Both the position numbers and the translations under genes were made by a program. A model generated the notes under the pieces. The model saw nothing but the letters and a program-made list of their open reading frames with translations. It was not told the DNA's origin and did no database searches. Source: Alphaproteobacteria bacterium (GTDB lineage Bacteria > Pseudomonadota > Alphaproteobacteria > Caulobacterales > Hyphomonadaceae). From it: 64,000 bases of DNA. Shown here in pieces: positions 10,366-19,503 of this stretch (position 1 is its first letter; each line of letters opens with the position of its first letter). Where the stretch lies: assembly GCA_009909065.1 (NCBI GenBank), contig JAAANZ010000022.1, positions 1-64,000 of the forward strand. Direction: 5' to 3'.

Positions 10366-11401
10366 GGCGATTTCCCCAAAGTCGCGCGTCGGGAGGCAGG
10401 ACATTTCCGCCCTCGAAGACGAGACCGTGGGGCACATCCCCGGCCAGCCAAGCCGGCCCGTCAAGGTCGGCGAAATCGCAGCCCTGCGCGGCGATCACGG
10501 CCGGTGCGAGGCTGAGCGAGCTGGCGACCATGCAGCCCACCATCGTGACAAGGCCGGCTGCGCGGGCCGCCCGGAGCATTTCCAGCCCGCCGGTCAGGCC
10601 GCCGGCCTTGTCGAGCTTGACATTCACGCCATCATAGCGCGCGGACAGGGACGGGATATCGCTGGCCGTATGGGCGCTTTCATCGGCGCAGACGGGCACG
10701 GCAAACCGTCCGCGCCGCAGCGTGTCATCCCGGCCAGCCGGGAGTGGCTGTTCGATCAGCACAACGCCGAGTCCGGCGGCCTGACGGGCCAGCGCGTCGA
10801 GATCGGCCGGCGAGATCGCTTCATTGCCATCGAGGATCAGGCGGGCATCGGGCCGTGCGCCATGAACCGCGGCCACGCGCTCCATGTCGCCGGGACCGCC
10901 GAGCTTGAGTTTCAGCAGCTGGCCCGGAATGGTCGTTGCCAGCCTGGCCATTTCGGCCGGCGGGGCGAGCGTGACGGTCTGTGCGGTTTCAACGGGGCCG
11001 GGGTCTTCGAGGCCTGCCAGCTGCCAGACCGAGCGGCCGGCCTGCCTCGCTTCCAGCTCCCACAAGGCGCAGTCCACCGCGCAGCGCGCCGCGCCCGCCG
11101 GCAGGAGAAGTTTCAGCTCGGCGCGCCCGGCACCCAGCTCGATTTCCCCGCGCACCGCCTCGATCTGGTCGATCACGCTGGCGACACTCTCGCCATAACG
11201 GGCATAGGGCACGCTTTCGCCGCGCCCGGTGTGGTCTCCGGCGGCGATCTCGACACGCACCGTTTCGGCACACATCTTGCTGCCCCGTGATATGGTAAAG
11301 GCCGTCTTCAACGGTGCGCTATGGGCGGCGATGCGGAGCGAGATGTGAGCCAAGGGCGCCTGATCCTTTACCGGTCCCGTGAAATTCGCACGAATCTTCA
11401 C
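10337..11401 (-). CDS. Enolase-superfamily dipeptide epimerase (L-Ala-D/L-Glu epimerase-like)
   Basis: LKLKLGG, RLILDGNE, LIEQPLPAG, CADESAHTASDI, VNVKLDKAGGLTGGLEM motifs. Confidence 0.85.
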
Positions 11402-11453
11402 GCCATGGGTTTAACCATGTTCTGCTAGTTGGGCATCCGGAAACGGAAAAGAC

Positions 11454-12569
11454 ATGACGACACGCCCGACATTCAAGCTGCATGAGGAGGATGGACGCAC
11501 CGTCCTGACTGTGGCCGGCGACTGGACCGTGACAACGATCCAGGTCGTCGACGAGGAGCTGCGCGCGCTCGAGCTTCCGGCCGGCGCGGTCGTCCTCGAC
11601 GTCTCCGAACTCGGGCGGATCGACACCTCCGGCGCGCTTGTCATTGACCGCACGCTGGGCCGTGGGGATCGGCCCGAAATTCTCGGAAGCCATCACAGTG
11701 CCAATGATATCATCGCCCAGGTGCACCAGGCCACGCAGCCCCTCGAGGATGAACCGGCCCATCCCGGTTCGGTTTTCAGCCTGTTTGAACGCACCGGGCG
11801 CGGCTCTGTCAAAGTCTGGCAGGAAACCGTGGCGACCCTCTCCTTTCTCGGGGAGGCGCTCTATCGAACCGGCGCGCTTGTGATGCGACCGGCCCGGCTG
11901 CGCTGGACCCCGACCGTTGCGGTGATGGAGGAGGCCGGTCTGGACGCGCTGCCCATCGTGGCCTTCCTGTCCTTCTTCGTCGGCATGGTTGTGGCCTTTA
12001 TCGGCGCCACGACGCTGGCCGATTTCGGGGCCACGATCTTTGTCGTGGAACTCGTCGGCATCTCCATGATGCGCGAATTCGGCGTGATCCTGACCGCCAT
12101 CATCCTGGCCGGGCGGACCAATTCCAGCTTCACCGCGCAGATCGGCGCGATGCGGATGCGCCAGGAAATCGACGCGATGACGACGCTGGGCCTTTCGCCG
12201 ATGGAGGTTCTTGTGGTGCCGCGCATCCTCGCCATGGTATTGATGACGCCTGTGCTGAGCATGGTGGCGACACTGGCAGGAATCGCCGGCGGGGTGGTCG
12301 TCGGCTGGCTGGCGCTCGACATCAATCCGACGGTGTTTGCCGCACGGCTGCAGGATTATGTGCCCGTCTCGAATTTCTGGGTCGGCTTGTCCAAGGCGCC
12401 TGTCTTTGGTCTCGTCGTGGCGCTGATCGGATGCCGCCAGGGCCTTCTGGTCGGGGGAAGCGTGCAGTCGCTCGGCCATCACACGACGACATCGGTGGTG
12501 CAGGCGATCTTCTCGATCATCGTGATCGATGCATTGTTCGCCATATTCTATATGGAGCTGGGGATATGA
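11454..12569 (+). CDS. MlaE-family ABC transporter permease with N-terminal STAS domain
   Basis: N-terminal STAS-like region (LDVSELGRIDTSGALVIDRTL) fused to MlaE permease (GMVVAFIGATTLADFGATIFVVELVGISMMREFGVILTAIILAGRTNSSFTAQIG). Confidence 0.9.
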   Translation: MTTRPTFKLHEEDGRTVLTVAGDWTVTTIQVVDEELRALELPAGAVVLDVSELGRIDTSGALVIDRTLGRGDRPEILGSHHSANDIIAQVHQATQPLEDEPAHPGSVFSLFERTGRGSVKVWQETVATLSFLGEALYRTGALVMRPARLRWTPTVAVMEEAGLDALPIVAFLSFFVGMVVAFIGATTLADFGATIFVVELVGISMMREFGVILTAIILAGRTNSSFTAQIGAMRMRQEIDAMTTLGLSPMEVLVVPRILAMVLMTPVLSMVATLAGIAGGVVVGWLALDINPTVFAARLQDYVPVSNFWVGLSKAPVFGLVVALIGCRQGLLVGGSVQSLGHHTTTSVVQAIFSIIVIDALFAIFYMELGI

Positions 12570-13333
12570 GTGCGCGCGAAATCGCCATCCGGGTGCGCGG
12601 CCTGAAGACCGCCTTCGGCCGCCATGTCGTGCACGAGAACCTCGATCTCGATTTGCGGCGCGGCGAGATCATGGGTGTTATCGGCGGTTCGGGCAGCGGC
12701 AAATCGGTGCTGCTGCGCGCGATTGTCGGCCTCAAGCGTCCGGCGGCGGGTAGCATCGAGGTGTTCGGCGAGGACATCCTGCGATTGTCGGGCAGCGCGC
12801 GTGAGCGGCTCGAGCGGCGCTGGGGGCTGATGTTCCAGGACGGTGCGTTGTTTTCCAACCTCACCGTGCGCGAGAACGTCATCGTGCCGCTCGCCGAGCA
12901 TACGAATCTGTCGGCCCGACTTCGCCGCGAAATTGCCGACATGAAGATTCAGCTGGCGGGCCTCGGCCCGGAAGCGGGTCTGAAATACCCCTCTGACCTT
13001 TCCGGCGGCATGCGCAAGCGCGCCGCGCTGGCGCGCGCCATCGCGCTGGACCCGGACCTTGTCTTCCTCGATGAGCCGACCGCCGGGCTCGACCCGATCA
13101 CCGCGGCCGGTTTCGACGCGCTGATCCGGGACCTGCAACAGAGCCTCGGCCTTACGGTTTTCCTCGTCACCCATGATCTCGACACGCTGGCGGCGACCTG
13201 TGACCGGATCGCGGTTCTGGCCGACGGGCATGTCATCGCTGTCGGCACGATCGCCGAGCTTCGTGCCATCGACCATCCCTGGATTGACAGTTATTTCAAC
13301 GGGCCGCGCGGACGCGCGGCCACAGCCGCCTGA
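12566..13333 (+). CDS. MlaF-like ABC transporter ATP-binding protein
   Basis: Walker A GGSGSGKSVLLRAIVG, LSGGMRKRAALARAIALDPDLVFLDEPTAGLDP; ATGA overlap with upstream permease. Confidence 0.92.
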   Translation: MSAREIAIRVRGLKTAFGRHVVHENLDLDLRRGEIMGVIGGSGSGKSVLLRAIVGLKRPAAGSIEVFGEDILRLSGSARERLERRWGLMFQDGALFSNLTVRENVIVPLAEHTNLSARLRREIADMKIQLAGLGPEAGLKYPSDLSGGMRKRAALARAIALDPDLVFLDEPTAGLDPITAAGFDALIRDLQQSLGLTVFLVTHDLDTLAATCDRIAVLADGHVIAVGTIAELRAIDHPWIDSYFNGPRGRAATAA

Positions 13334-13348
13334 AGGAGCGCAAATTCC

Positions 13349-14308
13349 ATGGAACCGCGCGCAAACTATGCCCTGATCGGCGCCGTCGTGATCCTCGCCA
13401 GCCTGGCGCTGGTCGGTTTCATCCTCTGGTTCGGCCAGTCCCAGTTCCGTGAGAGTTTCGATGAATATGACGTCGTTTTCGAAGGTCCGGTCACGCTCGA
13501 TGACGGCGCGTCGGTGCGCTATATCGGGATCAAGGTGGGTGAGGTGCGCTGGGTGCGCATCGACCGCGCCGACCCGTCAAGGGTACGCGCGCGGATCCGC
13601 ATCGACAGCGAGACACCGGTCAAGACCGACTCGACAGCCAAGATCGATTTTGCCGGCATCACTGGCGTGACCTATGTCCAGATCAATGCTGGCTCGCCCC
13701 GGGCCGACGAACTCACCCGCGAACCGGGCCAGCCGGTGCCTGTCATCACCGCCGAGCGCACACAGCTTTCCGAGCTCATCAGTTCGGGCGGTGAAATCCT
13801 TTCCGATGCCGGCAAGACCACCCGCCAGATCAACAAGCTCCTGTCGGACGAGAATATTGCCACCGTCGAACGGACTCTGGCCAATATAGAGCAGGTGTCC
13901 GAGCGGCTGGCGCAAGAGGGCGGGTTGGTCGACCGGGCTGATCGCGTTCTCGTCGCAGCCGGCGAGGCCGGAGAAAGCTTCGACACCGCCTCGCGCGAAC
14001 TGGGCGCGCTGGCGCGTTCAGCCGACACGCGGCTTGGCGCCCTTGCCGGCGACCTGGAGGAGCTGACCCTTTCGGCGGGGGAGTCGCTCGACCGGCTTGA
14101 CGAGACGCTGGACGCGGGCAACCGCAGCGCCGAGAGTGTCACGCGGTTGCTCGATGGGCCGGGCACACGCGCGATCGAGGATATGCGTATTGCCGCGCAG
14201 GATCTGCGCCGCCTGATGGCGCGCGCTGAAGTGCTTGTCCGCGAGGTCGAGCAGAACCCGCAAAGCGTCGTGATCGGCGACGCATTGCCCTATGAGGAGG
14301 CCCGCTGA
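13349..14308 (+). CDS. MlaD/MCE-family substrate-binding protein
   Basis: Single N-terminal TM plus MCE domain (VFEGPVTLDDGASVRYIGIKVGEVRWVRID...GITGVTYVQI) and long helical tail. Confidence 0.88.
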   Translation: MEPRANYALIGAVVILASLALVGFILWFGQSQFRESFDEYDVVFEGPVTLDDGASVRYIGIKVGEVRWVRIDRADPSRVRARIRIDSETPVKTDSTAKIDFAGITGVTYVQINAGSPRADELTREPGQPVPVITAERTQLSELISSGGEILSDAGKTTRQINKLLSDENIATVERTLANIEQVSERLAQEGGLVDRADRVLVAAGEAGESFDTASRELGALARSADTRLGALAGDLEELTLSAGESLDRLDETLDAGNRSAESVTRLLDGPGTRAIEDMRIAAQDLRRLMARAEVLVREVEQNPQSVVIGDALPYEEAR

Positions 14309-14901
14309 TGGTTTTGACCCGAACCCTGTGCGCACTGGCCGGACTGGTCATGGCAGGGGGCTGCCTGTCGGTCCTGCCGGAGCCGGATGCGCCCGGTGCG
14401 CTCTATCGTATCGCTCCGGTCGAGGCGGGCGCGTCGCTGAGCCGTCATGTCATCATTCGCGAGCCCGAAGCCCCGCGCCTGTTTGCCGGGCGTGACATGG
14501 TGGTTGAGGGCGCAGATGGCGGCTTGCGGCTGGTGGGCGGGGCCGAATGGGCCGGGCGCTATACCCGGCTTGTCCAGCTTGCGCTGATCGACGCCCTGTC
14601 GGGCGGCGACGGCATGGCGCTGGATGCGTCGAGCGGCGCGCCGGGCGATTATGAACTGTCCTGGAGGGTGGCCGAAATCCTTGTGAGCGATGCCCGCGCG
14701 CGGTGTGTGCTTGATCTCAACCTGCTTGACGGGCGCACGCGCGCGCCCATGGCAGCGGGAAAGGTTTCCGGAGACGGGGCGGTGACCGGTAGCGGGCCAG
14801 GGGATCGCGCGCGCGCCCTGTCGACGGCGAGCCGCGCCTGCGTGGCGGCGGCGGCGGCTTTTGTGGCTGAAAAGGCGGCTGCGGATCGGCCGGCGTCCTA
14901 A
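14308..14901 (+). CDS. ABC-type transport auxiliary lipoprotein (PqiC-like)
   Basis: Lipobox-like LVMAGGC, PGALYRIAPV; terminal gene of the MCE operon. Confidence 0.8.
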   Translation: MVLTRTLCALAGLVMAGGCLSVLPEPDAPGALYRIAPVEAGASLSRHVIIREPEAPRLFAGRDMVVEGADGGLRLVGGAEWAGRYTRLVQLALIDALSGGDGMALDASSGAPGDYELSWRVAEILVSDARARCVLDLNLLDGRTRAPMAAGKVSGDGAVTGSGPGDRARALSTASRACVAAAAAFVAEKAAADRPAS

Positions 14902-15800
14902 CGGTCCTTCGGATCGAGGGCGTCGCGCAGCCCGTCGCCGAGAAAGTTCAGCGCCAGCAGCATCACGGCCATGGTCGTGGCCGGGACGAACAACATCCAG
15001 GGCCGGTCGCGCATCTCGTTGGCCCCGTTCGAGATCAGCGCGCCGAGCGAGGTCAGCGGCTCGTTCACGCCAAGGCCGAGAAAGGAGAGGAAACTCTCCG
15101 CCAGGATGACCACCGGAATGGTCAGGGTCACATAGACCGCCACCGGGCCGATGACGTTCGGGAGAATGTGCCGGCGGATCATGGCCGCGCGCGAAACACC
15201 GGCCGCACGGGCGGCCTCGATGAATTCGCGCGACTTGATGGCGAGCGTCTGGCCGCGCACGATCCGCGCCATGGTGAGCCATTCTATCGCGCCGATGGCG
15301 GCGAAGATGAGGAAGATATTCTGCCCGAACACGGTGATCAGCAGGATGACGAAGAAGATGAAGGGCAGGGCATAGAGCACATCGACGATGCGCATCATGA
15401 CATTGTCGACGCGCCCGCCGAGGAATCCGGCCGTCGCGCCCCAGGTCACGCCGATGACAAGGCTGACAAGCGTGGCGATGATCCCGACGGCGAATGAGAC
15501 GCGCAGGGCGATCATCAGGCGCGCGAAATAGTCTCGCCCGATAAAGTCGGTGCCGAGAATGTGCCAGTCCCGGAAAGTCGGTGCGATCTTGATCTTTTCG
15601 GACTGGGTGAAGGCGTCATGGACCCAGACCATCGGCCCGAACACCGCGATCACCGCGAGGATGGCAAGCACCCACATCGCCGTGACGGCGGCCTTGTTGC
15701 GTAACAGGCGGCGGCGCGCATCATCCCAGAGCGAGCGTCCGGCCAGGATCGCCTCGTTCACCGTTTCCTCTGTGCGGGTGATGTCTGCAGGCTGGCGCAT
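14898..15800 (-). CDS. Peptide-type ABC transporter permease (OppC-like)
   Basis: BPD_transp_1-type permease: GTDFIGRDYFARLMIALRVSFAVGIIA, EFIEAARAAGVSRAAMIRRHILPN. Confidence 0.88.
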   Translation of the reverse strand: MRQPADITRTEETVNEAILAGRSLWDDARRRLLRNKAAVTAMWVLAILAVIAVFGPMVWVHDAFTQSEKIKIAPTFRDWHILGTDFIGRDYFARLMIALRVSFAVGIIATLVSLVIGVTWGATAGFLGGRVDNVMMRIVDVLYALPFIFFVILLITVFGQNIFLIFAAIGAIEWLTMARIVRGQTLAIKSREFIEAARAAGVSRAAMIRRHILPNVIGPVAVYVTLTIPVVILAESFLSFLGLGVNEPLTSLGALISNGANEMRDRPWMLFVPATTMAVMLLALNFLGDGLRDALDPKDR

Positions 15801-16759
15801 CAGTCGTATTTTACCTTCGGGTCGAGCACGGCATAGAGGATGTCGGCGATGAGATTGAAGGCGATGATCAGCGCGGCATAGACGATCACGGCGCCCAGGA
15901 CGAGCGTATAGTCGCGTTCGATGGCGCCATTGACGAAATAGTCGCCCATGCCGGGCAGGGAAAACACCTTCTCGACAACAACCGACCCGGTCAGCACCCG
16001 CGCCGAGGCCGGGCCGATATAGGAGACCATGGGCAGGACGGCTGCGGGCAGGGCGTGGCGGGCAATCACCGTGCGCTCGGGCAAGCCCTTGGCGCGTGCG
16101 GTGCGGATATGCGGCATGCGCATCGTCTCGATCACCGAGGCGCGCATCAGCCGCGAGATGATCGCGATCTGCGGCAGGGCGAGCGTGATGACCGGCAGCG
16201 TGATGTTCTCATAGGTCAGGGCCGGCGGGAAGCCGAGCCCGCCAGCGGAGAACCATCCGGTCCCCAGCGCAAAGGCCAGCAGCAGGAGCGGGCCGGTCAC
16301 GAAGGTCGGTATCGAGATCCCCGCCATGGCGAGGCCCATCACCGAATAGTCTCCCGCCGTGTTCTGTTTCAGCCCGGCAAAGATGCCGAGTGCGCCGCCC
16401 ACAAGAATGGCCAGAGCCATGGACAGTGCGCCAATAGTCAGGCTGATCGGCAGGCCATCGGCCAGGATCTCGTGAACCTGCTTGTCCTTGGTCTTGTAGG
16501 ACGGGCCGAAATCGCCCTGGATCACGCCGCCGACATAGTTGAAATACTGCACATGCAGCGGGTCATCGAGGCCATATTTCGCGGCGATGGCGCGCTCGGT
16601 CTCCGGGGGCAGCTTGCGGTCCGCCGAGAAGGGCCCTCCCGGCGCGGCGCGCATCATGAAGAAGGCCACCGTGATGATCACCAGCAAGGTGGGGATCGCG
16701 ATCAGCAGCCGGCGCAGCGTGTAGGCCAGGGGAATTCGCGCAAGAAGGCGTCTGAGCAT
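15800..16759 (-). CDS. Peptide-type ABC transporter permease (OppB-like)
   Basis: RRLLIAIPTLLVIITVAFFMMRAAPGGPF, YIRTARAKGL-like (HIRTARAKGLPERTVIARHALPAA), overlaps downstream oppC-like gene. Confidence 0.88.
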   Translation of the reverse strand: MLRRLLARIPLAYTLRRLLIAIPTLLVIITVAFFMMRAAPGGPFSADRKLPPETERAIAAKYGLDDPLHVQYFNYVGGVIQGDFGPSYKTKDKQVHEILADGLPISLTIGALSMALAILVGGALGIFAGLKQNTAGDYSVMGLAMAGISIPTFVTGPLLLLAFALGTGWFSAGGLGFPPALTYENITLPVITLALPQIAIISRLMRASVIETMRMPHIRTARAKGLPERTVIARHALPAAVLPMVSYIGPASARVLTGSVVVEKVFSLPGMGDYFVNGAIERDYTLVLGAVIVYAALIIAFNLIADILYAVLDPKVKYD

Positions 16760-16881
16760 GATGGCGCGATGAGTCCCCGTGTCACTCGTGTGTGAAACCG
16801 GCAATGCTTGGCATCGCCGTGCGGTCACATTAGCTTTCGGACAAAGCAGGTCATGTCAATTGCTGCGCTGAGGATGCCGAG

Positions 16882-17295
16882 ATGGTCGATATAAGGAACG
16901 TCACCGATACATTCGCCGTGGCCCCGCAAATCACGCCCGAAGATGTCGAGCAGATCGCCGCGGCGGGGTTCCGGACGCTGGTGGCCAACCGACCCGACGG
17001 TGAGGGCGGCACCGAGCAGCCGCGAATGGGCCCCATCCGCGCCAAGGCCGAAGCGCTGGGCATGACATTCGTCGCACTGCCCTTTTCCGGCGCGCCGACC
17101 CCTGAAGTGATCGAGCGCACCGGCGCGATACTGTCCGAGGCGCCCTCGCCGGTCCTGGCCTATTGCCGCACCGGGACGCGTTCGATCACGGCCTGGGCGC
17201 TGGTGCATGGCGGACAGGGCATGGCCGACGAGATCGTCGCGGCGGCGGCCGATGCGGGTTATGACCTGTCGGGCATTTCCGAATTGCTGAGATGA
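16882..17295 (+). CDS. TIGR01244-type sulfurtransferase / DSP-PTPase-like protein
   Basis: ITPEDVEQIAAAGFRTLVANRPDGE and VLAYCRTGTRSITAWAL (Cx5R-type loop). Confidence 0.85.
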   Translation: MVDIRNVTDTFAVAPQITPEDVEQIAAAGFRTLVANRPDGEGGTEQPRMGPIRAKAEALGMTFVALPFSGAPTPEVIERTGAILSEAPSPVLAYCRTGTRSITAWALVHGGQGMADEIVAAAADAGYDLSGISELLR

Positions 17296-17308
17296 AATAT
17301 GCGTCAGA

Positions 17309-17328
17309 ATGTGACCGAACGCTCACAT
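17309..17328. promoter_or_regulatory. Inverted repeat ATGTGACCGAACGCTCACAT, possible regulator operator
   Basis: 6-bp arms ATGTGA/TCACAT with 8-nt spacer, upstream of the gene starting at 17435. Confidence 0.35.
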
Positions 17329-17434
17329 CAACACAATTTGGGCGCATTTGGCCGCTTGAACTGGAAACAGGCGCGTGCAATCCACCGCCAGGCCCATGAG
17401 GGTGAGGCCGCCACGGCAGGCCACGGAGAAAGAC

Positions 17435-18367
17435 ATGTCGAACCGCTTCTGGCTCGCCGATTTCAAGCTTCAGGACGGCAAGGTTCTCGTCAAGAAGACG
17501 GGTCACACCGTGCCCGCCAATGGCGCGCTTGCCCATGACATCTTCACCTGGCTGTCTTTCTATTTCCTCGCCCAGAGCTGGCGGACCTGGCGCTTTGTAA
17601 CCGGTCACAAGCGCCCGCGTATCGCTTTCTACCCGGACAAGCCCCGGCCCTGGTATTTCATCTGGCCGGTCATGCATGTCGCCGGTGCGAAGCTGATCGA
17701 GGATGTTTCGCAGGCCGACATCGTCTTTCATTTCGATGACACAACCCGGACAATGAATGGTGTCCCGGCGGCCCAGGCCAGTGCGCGAATGGTGAATTTC
17801 GGTTGCGACGATGTCTCGAAATCGCGTGTTGCGGAAGCTTTCGCCCATGTTGCCGGCTATGACCTGGAAGTCGATCCGCGGGCCTATGACGGGCCCATGG
17901 TGGAAAAGTCGCAGATGAACGGCGCCCATGACGGGCGCATCATCGAAGGGCCGATGGAGCCGCTTGCGGGCAAGACCTATCAGCGCGTGATCGACAATGA
18001 GATCGAGGGCGGCCTGGTGGAGGATCTGCGCTGCTGCCTGGTCGCCGGCGAACCGGCGGTCAGCTTTCGCAAGCGACGGCCGCTGGCGCGGCGTTTCCTC
18101 AATGAGAATGCCGAAGTGATCCTCGACCAGCCAGCGAATTGCTATACGCGCGATGAACTTGACGTGATCCGGCGTTTTGCCGGCGAAATCGGTCTGGACT
18201 GGGGCGGAATCGACGTATTACGTGATCGTGGCAGCGGCTGCATCTATATCGTGGACGCCAACAAGACCGACATGGGTCCGCCCATGGCCCTCAAGCTGGG
18301 CGACAAGCTGAAGGCCACGCGCCGCATGGCCCGCGCCTTTGCCGAAAGGCTCGCGCCGCGCCGCTGA
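17435..18367 (+). CDS. Conserved hypothetical protein, ATP-grasp-like C-terminus
   Basis: LDWGGIDVLRDRGSGCIYIVDANKTDMGPP resembles the ATP-grasp C-terminal motif; start trimmed to MSNRFWLADF. Confidence 0.65.
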   Translation: MSNRFWLADFKLQDGKVLVKKTGHTVPANGALAHDIFTWLSFYFLAQSWRTWRFVTGHKRPRIAFYPDKPRPWYFIWPVMHVAGAKLIEDVSQADIVFHFDDTTRTMNGVPAAQASARMVNFGCDDVSKSRVAEAFAHVAGYDLEVDPRAYDGPMVEKSQMNGAHDGRIIEGPMEPLAGKTYQRVIDNEIEGGLVEDLRCCLVAGEPAVSFRKRRPLARRFLNENAEVILDQPANCYTRDELDVIRRFAGEIGLDWGGIDVLRDRGSGCIYIVDANKTDMGPPMALKLGDKLKATRRMARAFAERLAPRR

Positions 18368-18432
18368 AGAGGCCAGACTCAAGGGAGGCTGCAGGCCGGG
18401 TGCGCAAAGCGAACTGACAGGAATTCTGAACC

Positions 18433-19332
18433 ATGGCTATTCCCTTCGTACGCGAAATTGACGTGGAATATGGCCGCGTCGAACAGGTCTCGCCGCTGGT
18501 CCGGCGGGTGATCGCGAACAATCCCGGCGCGTTCACCTATACGGGCACCGGGGTCTATATCATCGGGCGCGGCGAGGTCGCCGTCATTGATCCCGGCCCG
18601 AAGATCGATGAGCATTTCGAGGCCCTCAAGCATGCGCTGGAGGGAGAGCGGGTCAGCCATGTGCTGGTCACCCATTCGCATATGGATCATTCGCCGCTCG
18701 CCCATCCGCTGGCCGAGTGGGCCGGCTGCAAGGTCCATGCGAAGGGCCCCGCCATTCCGACCGAGGCCGAAGTGCGCATGGAAGCGGGTGATGATCTCAG
18801 CTTCCGACCGGATGTGACGATTGGCGATGGCTGGACCTGCTCGGGGCCCGGCTGGACGATGGAGGCGATCGAGACGCCCGGCCACACCTCGAACCATGTC
18901 TGCTATGCCCTGCATGAGGAAAACGCGCTGTTTTCCGGAGACCATGTCATGGGCTGGTCGACCACGGTGATTTCTCCGCCCGATGGCGATATGGGGGACT
19001 ATCTCGACAGCCTTGAAAAAGTGCGCGTGCGCGGCTTTTCCACCATCTGGCCGACCCATGGACCGCCGGTGACCGAAGACGCGACGGGCTTCATCCAGGC
19101 CTATATAGATCATCGCAGGGCCCGCGAGGCGGCGATTCTGGAGCGTCTGGCCGCTGGCGAGGACACCATTCCGGAAATGGTGAAAACCATCTATGCGGGC
19201 GTTGACAAGAGCCTTCATCCGGCCGCCTGTCACTCGGTGCTCGGACACATGATACAGCTGGTCAAGGATGGACGTGTCACAACGCCCGACGGCACACCCG
19301 GCATCCAGAGCCCCTATCGCCTCGCGGGTTGA
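18433..19332 (+). CDS. MBL-fold metallo-hydrolase
   Basis: VTHSHMDHSPL, ETPGHTSNHVCY, LFSGDHVMGWSTTVISPPDGDM. Confidence 0.92.
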   Translation: MAIPFVREIDVEYGRVEQVSPLVRRVIANNPGAFTYTGTGVYIIGRGEVAVIDPGPKIDEHFEALKHALEGERVSHVLVTHSHMDHSPLAHPLAEWAGCKVHAKGPAIPTEAEVRMEAGDDLSFRPDVTIGDGWTCSGPGWTMEAIETPGHTSNHVCYALHEENALFSGDHVMGWSTTVISPPDGDMGDYLDSLEKVRVRGFSTIWPTHGPPVTEDATGFIQAYIDHRRAREAAILERLAAGEDTIPEMVKTIYAGVDKSLHPAACHSVLGHMIQLVKDGRVTTPDGTPGIQSPYRLAG

Positions 19333-19503
19333 GGGCGGCATCATGCTGGCCCTGAGAATGGATAGGGATGCGCCCGTTCTTTCTGCACCGGCATGCCGGC
19401 GCTTGCCGGTTTGTGGCGGGATCACGGCTTCATGTGACTGTTCGTGCGCGGGCCTGTCTTTGCTCGCGATTGCGTTGGCCATCGAGCCTCTGTCGAGGCG
19501 GGC

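Noticed and set aside
14898-14901. CTAA shared by convergent stop codons of the lipoprotein and OppC-like genes
   Set aside because: Real 4-bp tail-to-tail overlap, but such compact convergent ends are common in dense genomes
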